A program made the translations under genes and the position numbers. Below, piece after piece: positions 1 through 8,117 of a stretch of 12,856 nt of DNA (positions are counted from its first letter, which is position 1; each line of letters starts with the position of its first letter). Origin of the DNA: Baffinella frigidus (Eukaryota; Cryptophyceae; Cryptomonadales; Baffinellaceae); assembly GCA_026770585.1 (NCBI GenBank), contig MU646773.1, positions 66,404 through 79,259 on the forward strand, read 5' to 3'. The notes under the pieces are model-generated. The model did not search any database and was not told where the DNA came from. It saw only the letters and a list, made by a program, of their open reading frames with translations.

Positions 1-175
1 TTTCAGTCGTGGCGAGGGGCGCAGCGGGAGAGGTTATTGGAGGTTGTCGGCTGGGAGGCCGATACGTGCCAATATCTCCGATAAGTTATTACGCAATCCA
101 TCCAACCACTCGAGAACGTTAGAGGGGCCTATTTAAAACCTTCAGGGCTGGAGTGATTTTAAATGTGCGGCCACA

Positions 176-225
176 AAAGGATTTTAAAGGGCCGTGCAGC
201 CATTAAAGGATTTTAAAGGGCCGTG
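176..225. repeat. 21-bp direct repeat
   Basis: AAAGGATTTTAAAGGGCCGT (plus G) occurs at 176-196 and again at 205-225, exact, with 29-bp periodicity. Confidence 0.85.
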
Positions 226-307
226 TCGAAGAAGAAAAGAATATTCCAGAATATATTAAAAAAGTTGCGCCTGTCAAACAATTAGAGACTCCGTCTTTCG
301 ATACGAA

Positions 308-339
308 ATCCGTGATCATTATAAAAACGATCACGGCTT
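308..339. repeat. Small hairpin
   Basis: CCGTGATC and GATCACGG are separated by an AT-rich loop, with the flanks AAAT/CTTT extending the stem. It resembles an intrinsic terminator, but nothing here is prokaryotic, so I give it no function. Confidence 0.5.
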
Positions 340-432
340 TCGGATAAGATTGACCAACCTCGTGTCAGCATTATTTGCATTATTTTGCACCTCCGTTAAT
401 GGAGGTTTACGCCATTGACGTACGCCCCTCGG

Positions 433-632
433 ACGTGACTGGTACAAATATTAAAACCACACATTTAAATAGGCCCCTCTAGCATTCTCGTGTGGAAGGT
501 GGAAGTCTGCATATTCCTTTTCTTCGTATTCTTCCTTCCTCGATTCCCCCCCAGTCGATAACTCAACCCTACCACTGGAGGCTGGAAGAGGGGGTATTTT
601 AAATGTGGTGTTGTTAAATTTAGTACCAGTCA
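433..632. repeat. Foldback with about 43-bp imperfect arms
   Basis: CGTGACTGGTACAAAT (433 onward) pairs with ATTTAGTACCAGTCACG (ending 635). The pairing extends inward through ACCACACATTTAAATA against TATTTTAAATGTGGTG. It overlaps the right arm of the 111-490 inverted pair, so two inverted duplications are nested. Confidence 0.6.
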
Positions 633-641
633 CGGGCATGC

Positions 642-683
642 TTGGTCACGTTGCTCAAGTTATAACTTGAGCAACGTGACCAA
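642..683. repeat. Perfect 42-bp palindrome
   Basis: The 21-base half TTGGTCACGTTGCTCAAGTT plus A is followed immediately by its exact reverse complement, with no spacer and no mismatch. The centre is GTTATAAC. It would extrude as a cruciform. Confidence 0.95.
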
Positions 684-782
684 ACGCCCCTCTTTGTATG
701 AAAATTACTACACATTCCTTTCCCCCCCCCTTCACTTGTAAAAGAAGCTCTGTTTTAAAATGGTCCCATTTCTAGCCTCGAG

Positions 783-962
783 TGGTACCACCAACCCTCA
801 AGGAAAGACCAAATCGTCGATTTTCAGACCTCAGATCCACCTTGCAGAGACCCCACATCTGGGTTCTCTGTCTCAACTTGAGTCCCGATCTTGGTGCAAA
901 ATCAACTTTTGGGAACAGGTCTAAATCAATCGATTTGGTCCTTCCGTGGGGGTTGGTGGTAG
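783..962. repeat. Foldback element with about 47-bp imperfect arms
   Basis: GGTACCACCAACCCTCAAGG and the following AAAGACCAAATCG pair with the inverted copy ending GGTTGGTGGTAGG. The right arm overlaps the ghost exon's flank, so it was probably made by inversion of local sequence. Confidence 0.7.
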
Positions 963-1005
963 GGCGCACCTCGCCGTCGTTGTGGGATAGGTCGTTCTCA
1001 GGCAT
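945..1005 (-). pseudogene. Ghost copy of the minus-strand exon 3' end and donor
   Basis: About 57 bases match 1227-1283 with few changes. On the minus strand it encodes MPENDLSHNDGE then the GTGCGCCC donor. Upstream exon sequence is missing; in its place is an inverted copy of GATAGGTCGT, giving a hairpin. A foldback element lies between the two copies. Confidence 0.7.
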
Positions 1006-1021
1006 GCGTACGACCTATCCC
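984..1021. repeat. Hairpin with 12-bp perfect arms
   Basis: GGGATAGGTCGT (984-995) and ACGACCTATCCC (1010-1021) flank a 14-base loop. One arm is ghost exon sequence. Confidence 0.85.
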
Positions 1022-1046
1022 CCAATAACCCAACCCCTAGGCCACT

Positions 1047-1230
1047 AGCCCTCCTGGGAGATTGCTTAAATAGTGCCCTGGAGCAAAGGTGTTTCAAAAC
1101 TCCGAAAGGAGCTAAAAGTCCCGTTTTCGTACAAATTGTTTATCGTTTTTGTCAGCGGGGTCGAATCGACCCCGCTGTCAAGGCAAATCGAAAATGTTCC
1201 AGGGCACTATTTGAAGCACCTCCCAGGGCT
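1047..1230. repeat. Foldback element between two minus-strand exon copies
   Basis: AAATAGTGCCCTGGA (1068-1082) pairs exactly with TCCAGGGCACTATTT (1198-1212). The arms extend outwards through CCTGGGAG / CTCCCAGG. In the interior CAGCGGGGTCGA and TCGACCCCGCTG form a second stem around a single A. Confidence 0.75.
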
Positions 1231-1245
1231 GGTGGTAGGGCGCAC

Positions 1246-1367
1246 CTCGCCGTCCTTGTAGGATAGGTCGTACTCGGGCATGTGGCCTTTCGAGTGCGCA
1301 GCCACGAGGAAGCCTGCCACGCTCTTCTCGTCGTTGGCTCGCACAAGTCGCCAGAGGCGCTGCGTCT
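1246..1367 (-). CDS. Internal exon of a minus-strand gene, product unknown
   Basis: On the minus strand an acceptor CACACCCGCAG (ending 1368) leads into AG plus 40 codons: TQRLWRLVRANDEKSVAGFL, then VAAHSKGHMPEYDLSYKDGE. It ends at GAG|GTGCGC (GT at 1245-1244). The exon is 122 bases (phase 2 in by carry, phase 0 out) with GC-rich third positions and no stop. I do not recognise the family. Its 3' end plus donor is duplicated at 945-1005, the same behaviour as the exons of the plus-strand gene. Confidence 0.6.
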
Positions 1368-1485
1368 CTGCGGGTGTGGCCAGGGGGTGTCAGGTGCAGC
1401 ATGAGTAAAAACAAAGATACAATAGCCCCTTGGTTGCAGCGTTTGGAGGAAGTCAAGCATCGTTTGGCCTGGTCAATTCTCTTCT

Positions 1486-1526
1486 TTGCGGGTTTGGACC
1501 AGGGGGTCAGTTGCAGCAAAAGTAAC
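1486..1526 (-). repeat. Duplicate of the minus-strand exon's acceptor region
   Basis: The intron 3' end before the 1246-1367 exon (about 1371-1411, TGCTGCACCTGACACCCCCT) recurs here as TGCTGCAACTGACCCCCTGG. It ends CCCGCAAAG instead of CCCGCAG. A shorter related piece is near 2402-2430. Confidence 0.55.
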
Positions 1527-1755
1527 CCGCTGCCGTTCAGGTGATGTGGCTGGGCTCTCTTAAGAGGCCCTCTCTTCTCCGCATACTAATGTGCAGGGCC
1601 ACTCAATTAAACCGCCGTTAGTGCTATCTTAAGGGTGGTTTCTCTTAGTTTGCAACATTAGCTTGGACATAGCTTTAATTTAGGAGAAAACCCACCCCAA
1701 GATAGCAAAAACACGGTTTAACTTGAGAGGCCTCGCACATGAATCTCCTCCTCTG

Positions 1756-1884
1756 CCACCAGCCACCAGAAGCGAACCAAAGCAAAAGTCGCTTTCCCCT
1801 GCAGACTAAACCCTCAGGGTTTAGTCTGCAGGGGAAATCAAAGTCTGCCATTCTTCGATTTGGTTCGCTTCTGGTGGCTGGTGG
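1756..1884. repeat. Nested foldback element
   Basis: The outer arms 1756-1781 and 1859-1884 are exact 26-bp inverted copies (core CCAGAAGCGAACCAAA). The inner arms 1793-1814 and 1816-1837 are exact 22-bp inverted copies around a single C. The inner tip is CTAAACCCT C AGGGTTTAG, one telomere-type unit facing its inverse. Confidence 0.9.
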
Positions 1885-2210
1885 TCCTCTCCCGATCTCG
1901 CCTGCGGGTGCCCCCACAATTTGATTTCGGAACAAGACAGATTCTGCCCCGCTATCTTGGACTTCCGACGCGGAAGATAAGGGTGTATGTATTATTTTCG
2001 GCGATGCTATCTTATGCCTTTTTATGTGCACATATTGTGGTATGTTCCGAGATGAAATTAACCAGCTGCTGCGCAAGGTCGTGACGGCAAGGCCCCCGCC
2101 CTCCCCCCTCGGACCTGTTCCTCCTAAATTCCAGATACCCCTCCTGTGCAGGCGGGGTGAGAGATGAGCCCGTGTCCTCCCTAGGGGACGCAGAGCTGGG
2201 AGAGGTATTT

Positions 2211-2330
2211 TAGGTCCTCCTGCAGGACTCCCTCCCGGTGACCACCCAAGACAAGTGGTTCATTGTTTTTAAGGGGGGGTTTGGAGGGTGGAACTCGAAG
2301 GTGAAGGACTCCCTCACGGTGATCAACCTC
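2211..2330. repeat. Imperfect direct repeat around AGGACTCCCTC
   Basis: AGGACTCCCTCCCGGTGACC (2223-2242) and AGGACTCCCTCACGGTGATC (about 2305-2324) are near copies about 80 bp apart. On the minus strand the second reads ITVRESFTFEF. This may be another decayed exon pair, but no borders are convincing. Confidence 0.4.
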
Positions 2331-2509
2331 CCTCGCAAAACAACTGTGATTGATGATTGCAACTAGAATCACCCATCGATGGTCCAATTCTGGTGTTTGC
2401 GTTTGGACGAAGAGGGTTACTTGCAGCGTGATGCGCACCCCGGCGGAATCTGTCGCAGCGTGCAGGAAGCCGAGCGCGGTTCGGGCGAGAACAGGCAGGC
2501 GTTGCTTAC

Positions 2510-2665
2510 CTGAGGCTATCCGCGCGTTCGAGGAGAGATGCAGGTCACGACGGCGGCCGTCACCCGGAATTTCCCCGCAGCCACCGTCCCACCCGCAGAT
2601 CGGGTCCTCATCGTCCTCCGCACTGCAGCTCGCAGCGGTCCCCATAAGCAGGTCGGGAGATGGAT
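2510..2665 (-). CDS. Candidate minus-strand exon, product unknown
   Basis: On the minus strand a TTTCTTGTGTGCAG acceptor and a perfect-looking donor GCCTCAG|GTAAGC bound 156 bases. One frame is open throughout: DPSPDLLMGTAASCSAEDDE, then DPICGWDGGCGEIPG and more. The composition is Gly/Asp/Arg-rich and another frame is nearly open, so coding status is uncertain. It could belong to the same minus-strand gene as 1246-1367. Confidence 0.3.
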
Positions 2666-2796
2666 CTGCACACAAGAAATCTGCCCCTTCAACCTGGAAC
2701 GTCACCTTGACCAAGGGGCTAAAAATACCCCTTGCCTTGACTGGCATCCGGAAGGGGGTCGTTACCCCCTTCTGGAATAGAACAGTGAAAGTGAGA

Positions 2797-2848
2797 AGAA
2801 TCGAGACTGGAGCTTGCTCCGTTTGCCTCGACCAAAGTCTCGATTCGA
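2797..2848. repeat. Small inverted repeat upstream of the plus-strand gene
   Basis: GAATCGAGACT and AGTCTCGATTC are 11-bp inverted copies. Just upstream AGAAGGGGGTAACG-type sequence forms another short stem (about 2751-2774). These lie in the presumed intergenic or promoter zone; no TATA box or other clear promoter element is visible. Confidence 0.6.
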
Positions 2849-3005
2849 GGCCTTGGACGAAGAAAATGACATCGGTGGGTTAGATCTTTTGTGTAGTTCA
2901 CTTTTGGCAAACACGCCTGAATAATTGACTTTGAACGGCGTGAACGAGTTCCCGTCAGCAAGTTTTGAGATGGATAAACCCGACGGTTGGGGGGATAACG
3001 CCACA

Positions 3006-3462
3006 ATGGGGAGCTCCTTCTTGCTGCGCGCGCTGGCTCTTGCCAGCACGCTGGCTCTCGCGGCAGCACAGTGCGAGACCACGCAGTTGCAGTTTTCGGC
3101 GGATGGGCCCTGCGGCGGGATGTCGTTTCCGGTGTCACGCTGTATTGGCCAAGATGAGTCTGTCGCGCAGTTAGAGAGTTTCATGGCGGGTCCGGTCTGC
3201 GGGGCTTATGGGGAGCAGAAGTGTGGTATGATTGGGACCACGGTGAAACCGGAAGCGAACAATCTCTGCTATATGGATTGCATTGCTCCTGCAGTGTCAA
3301 GATGCGAGTGTGATGCGGATTTCACTATGGGGATGGGGATGTGCTGCGGCACCGTCAAGTTGCTGCACAAAGAGTGGTTTGTGCACGCCTGCGTCGCCCC
3401 CAACATGACAGCCGTCGACGCTTTGGATGAGATTTCGTGCGACGCCTCGCCGACGTGCCAGG
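3006..3462 (+). CDS. Exon 1: signal peptide and Cys-rich N-terminal region
   Basis: The ATG at 3006 has A at -3 and G at +4. It is preferred over the in-frame ATG at 2925 because a textbook signal peptide follows at once: hydrophobic LLRALALASTLALAAA, then QC. The mature part holds 14 Cys in about 130 residues, including a CC pair, and one N-glycosylation sequon (NMT). The donor is CAGG|GTGAGG, leaving phase 1. The Cys-rich region matches no family I recognise; it reads as an extracellular disulfide-rich module. Confidence 0.8.
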
Positions 3463-5322
3463 GTGAGGCTCTTCCCTCTCCCGACCGATTGCTACGGTTG
3501 CCCTGCCTTCGGTCGCCAGCGCACACCACGTCCCCACGTCCCGCCCCAACACGGCGACGCACCGACCGGTGCGTCGCAGGGCTTTCTTCTCTTTTGCGCA
3601 GAGGACAGAGAGCAACCCGCAGAACACAGAACAGCAGCTGACCTCCCCCTACCCGCAGACCCCTTCCCCCTCGCCTCCATCCCGCGCCCCTCCGACGTCG
3701 CGGCCGCCCATGGCGACGCGCCCAACAGCTGCAGTGGCGTGAACATCATCGACAGCGTACACCCGAGACCCCAAACCCCAAACCCCAAACCCCAAACCCT
3801 AAGCCCTAAACCCTAAACCCTAAACACCACACCCTAAACCCTGAACCCAGGAGCGTGGCGCCATCACCGAGTTCCTTCCGGATGGCACCAGCTGGTTTAA
3901 ACCCTAAACCCTAACCCTCCACCCCACACCCTCCACCCTAAACCCTCCACCCCAAACCCCAAACCCCAAACACTAAACACCAAACCCCACACCCCAAACC
4001 CCAAACCCCAAACCCCACAGGTGCGCGCGCATGATCCTCCCCAACTGGCACTACGCAGCCGACCTCTCCACCATCCAGCCCCAAACCGAGACGCGCTCCT
4101 CCACGGGGAAAGTCTACGACGTGGGACACGCGGCGCTCCTGGGAACGGCGCCGCGCCCCGCCACGCACATGTCCGTGCGGCGCGCGATGCGGGTGTCGAC
4201 GCCAAGGGCGCCCGCGGGGCATGTGCGCGCCGTGGTGAACGGGGCGGTTGCGCCGAGCAACGTCGCGGTTGTCTCGACCAGCCACACGCGGTGCACACCA
4301 CACCCTCAACCCTACACACCAAACACCAAACACCAAACCCTAAAACCCCAACACCAAATACCAAACACCATAACCCAAACACCAAACACCAAACACCATA
4401 ACCCAAACACCAAACACCAAACCCCAAACCCTAAACCCCAACCCCCAGGTGCGGTGGGATCCTGGTGCACCCCCGGTGCACCAGGATGCCAAATCCCAAA
4501 CACCAAACCCCAAACCCCAAATCCCAAACACCAAACCCTCAACCCTATCCCCCAACCCCAGGTACAGCGGGGTGCTCGTGCACCCCCGGTGGGTGCTGAC
4601 CGCGAAACCCCACACCCGAAACCCCAAAACCCAAACCCTAAAACCCTCACCCCCGACCCCAGGTGCGGTGGGGTGCTCGTGCACCCCCGGTGGGTGCTGA
4701 CCGCGCCGGGGTGCGTGGCGACCTGCGGCGGAGGTGTCGCCCCTCAACCCTAAACCCTAAACACTCAACCCTAAACCCTGAACCCTAACCCTAAACCCTA
4801 CATCCTAAACCCTAAACCCCACACACGCAAGCCTTACACCTCCTAAACCCAAAACCCTAAACCATTAACCATTAACCATTAACCCTTACACACCCTAAAC
4901 CCTAAACCCTAAACCCTAAACCCTACACCCCAAACCCCAAACCCTGACCCAAACCCCTACGCGCAGACAAGGCGTGCGATGGCGACGTCCACCTCGGCTC
5001 CGAGCACTTCACCGTCATGGAGGTGTGCCCCCCCCTGTCCAGCCTTAAGAGTGTTTTACTACCTTATTTGACTGTCTTAGGAGTGTTTGACTGTCTTGTT
5101 TGACTGTCTTACGCGACCTCAGGAAGAGCTAGGTTGTACAGGGGTACCTCGCCCATAAGAAACCGCCCCCCCCCCCTAGGACCACCACAGGGCCCTCGGC
5201 ATAGGGCTGCTGTAGGGTCCTAGGAGGGAGCGTTTTCTTATGAGCGAGGTACCCCTGTATCACTCCTCACGCACCCATCACAGCTCTGCCTGGTGCCAGC
5301 TGAGGCGCCTGCAGGCCCGCGC

Positions 5323-5364
<42 letters not shown>

Positions 5365-8086
5365 CCGAGCACTTGACCGTGTCGGAGGAGTGTCCCCGAT
5401 GCCCGCGCTTCCCGCAGTCGTTGCCCCCTTCGACACTAGCGCAAGGAGTCCCACCCTCACCCTCTCTCTCTCTCTCTCTCTCTCCCTCCCTCCCGCTGGT
5501 AGTCACCTCCGGAGGTGTCGCATGGAAGTCACCTCCGGAAGTGTCGCAGCGCGGGGAAAAGTCCCTTGACCCCTCCGCCACGCACTAGACCTCCGGGGGT
5601 GAGCCCATCCTCACCCTGCTTGGCCTCGAGGTCCTTGAAGTTTTGATTTCTCCCAGCATAGCCCAACGACACGCCTTTCCGTAGAAAAGATCTACATAAA
5701 AAACATATTTGCGTGAGGCAGGTGCGACCTACCCTCTCCCTATCCACAATGCGCTGGAGGCTTTGCTGCTGGCCATGCTCGACGGGGGCTCAAACCGTGT
5801 ATCGTGTGTTAGAAACCCCTCGTCCTAGCCCACTGTGAAACGGGGGGGAACCTGGAAATTTCGCGCTAACCGTGCACGGTATGGTGGGGGGGGGTTGCCT
5901 GATGGCGTGTGGCGGTCGTGTTTGAAAATTAGACCTCTTCTTTTCCCCCGACAGGTGCGGACGGACCCGCGTTCGATGGACAACGGGCTGGAGGCGCTGC
6001 TGTTGGTGATGCTCAGTGGCTCGAGCGCTGCGAAGCCGGTGGAGATGTACGACGGTGGGGATATCGGCGCAAGCACCTGCAGGTTATTAACTCCCGCTGC
6101 ACCCTCGAGGCTAACGCTCGCCCGTTTGGTGAGCCCGGGCGCTTTTCCGCTACGGGTTTGTACCGCTCCCCAGGATGTCAACTTGAGAACAGTCGGTCAC
6201 ACCCAGGATGTCAACTTGAGAAGAGTCGGTCAACCCGAGTGAGGCAGAGGCAGGCTGGAGCCAAGCCGAGTGAGCCCCCCTAGCGCTGCCTGAGTTTTAT
6301 TCTGCCCTAGCTCTGCCTGAGTTTTATTCTGGCCCGTCCTTAGATGTATGTGAGAGGCATCGTCCGCAGCCAGTGACATAGCATCCCTCCCGGATTCCCC
6401 CACGCACATGCTCACCACCTCACCCCAAACCCCACACCCCAAATCCTAAACCCTAAACCCCAAACACTGAACCCTAAACAATACATAATAAATAATAAAT
6501 AATACACAATAAACCATAAACACTAAACCCTCACCGGTTTCCAGGGGCCTCGACATAGCCACGGTTGCAACGAACGCCACGGGAGGCACGAACCGCACCG
6601 CTGTGCACGTCGTCGAGTCGGAGGTCCCCACACAACTCGCCGAGACAAAGCTAGACCGCGTGAGCCACTAGCCACCAACAAAGGGGAGGTCCTGTGCCTT
6701 TCGAGATCTGGCTGTCTATCAGTTCTCAGCGTGCACGGTTGCCTTTGAAGCTTGGTAACACGGTGGAGATTGGAACACGCCCGGTGTGTGCCAGCCATTC
6801 TGGTAGCCCTCCCAGCCTGAAGTGAGGAATTCCGGGGCGCGTACCGGGGCCGCACCGCAGTGCACGTTCATAGGCTAACGGCCTGAAAATGGGGTAGTTA
6901 AGCATACGGCATTGCCTAGGACCTCCTACTGTAGGCCGAGGGATCCTAGGACCAAGAAGTCTCGGCCTACGGTGGGAGGTCCTAGGCAATGCCGTAGGCC
7001 TAACTGCCCCATTTTCAGGCCGTTGCCCTATTAACGTCATCGAGTCGGAGGTCTCCCCCGCACAACTCGCTGCCGATGCGTGTTCTGTTTGCACGGCTCC
7101 CTTTCTGGTGTGGAAGTGAAGCATCGTGGATGGTAGATTTGTGCCAGAGAGAAATACGTGGCGGTGCTCCTAGCGTGTGCTGCCCTCCTAAAACCTGAAC
7201 CCTACACTCTAAACCCTACACCCCAAACCCTGAACCCTGAACCCTGAACCCTAACCCCTAAACCCCAAACCCTAAACCCCAAACCCTGAACCCTGAACCC
7301 TAAACCCTAAACCCTAAACCCTACAACATGAACCAGGAAACATAAAACATAAAACATAAACCCTACATTGCCCGGCAGACATGCGCGATGCACTTCAAGA
7401 CGCTGCTTCCCACCGACGGCATGTACGACAAGACCACCCAGATCTGCGGATCGGTACTCCCCCCCGTCCCTGGCCCCCGTGCGTCTCAGTACGCACTCAT
7501 CGAACAAGCATTTTCTTCCAAAAATATGCGTGAAAATTACTACACAAACGCTCTGGGACTCTGGGACGTGACCATTTGTGTAGTAATTTTCGGTGGTAGC
7601 CAGCTTGAAAGAAAAAATATTGTTGATGCGCGATGCACTTCGAGACGCTGCTTCCCGCCGACGGCATGTACGACAAGAGCACCCAGATCTGCGGATCGGT
7701 ACGTCTTCTTCTTCTTCTTCTTCTTCTTCTTCGTTACTCTCGATACACCCCGCTTCTCGCGCGCCGCAACAATTTTTTGTATGTTACGGTGTAGTAATTT
7801 TCATATGTTTGATGTGATGTGTAGTAATTATGTGTAGTAAGTTTCACATGTTTGATGTGATGCGTAGTAATTATGTGTAGTATGTTTCGAATGTTTTATG
7901 TGATGTGTAGTAACTATGTGTAGTAACTTTCGTGTGTTTGATGTGGTTTGTAGTAATTTTCATATTTTTGATGCAGTGTGTAGTATTTATGTGTAGTAAT
8001 GATGTTGAGTAATTTTCTTACGTTTGATGTGATTTTCTCGGCGCGCAGACAGAGGCCGCGGCGACGAACTGCACGGAGCAGATCGG

Positions 8087-8117
<31 letters not shown>

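Larger units (their letters stand above)
111..490. repeat. Inverted repeat pair, 27-bp arms
   Basis: Arms 111-137 and 464-490 are inverted copies with 25 of 27 matches (core TTTAAATAGGCCCCTCTA). The 326 bp between them hold a 21-bp direct repeat and a small hairpin. They could be terminal repeats of a small non-autonomous element; no coding sequence is visible inside. Confidence 0.55.
1386..2209. other. Region without an assignable gene
   Basis: Apart from the duplicated acceptor region and the nested foldback I see no convincing exon. Open frames here are antisense or foldback artefacts. The stretch is moderately AT-rich compared with the exons. Confidence 0.5.
4291..4662 (+). repeat. Telomere-like intron 4 with ghost exons 5a and 5b
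   Basis: Units are mainly CACCAAA and CCCCAAA, with two decayed exon 5 copies embedded. The donor side reads CGGTGCAC and the acceptor side CAGGTGCGG, sharing GGTGC. Confidence 0.8.

Noticed and set aside
308-339. Rho-independent terminator
   Set aside because: Hairpin with no upstream prokaryotic gene; the surrounding DNA is eukaryotic.
2350-2883. 177-codon plus-strand open frame
   Set aside because: Arg/Ser-rich composition, no recognisable domain, and overlap with a better-bordered minus-strand exon candidate.
4031-4753. Long open frames reading NTKHQTPNPKPQ-type repeats on the plus strand
   Set aside because: They are the telomere-like 7-mers read in three frames. Only the exon portions inside have coding character.
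5240-5569. Plus-strand frame starting MSEVPLYHSS
   Set aside because: The start lies in a foldback arm and the frame runs through (GA)n and (CT)n tracts; not a supported gene.
6868-7033. Foldback in the exon 8 ghost acting as an intron (introner)
   Set aside because: No AG stands at its right border next to the resumed exon sequence, so clean splicing is not expected.
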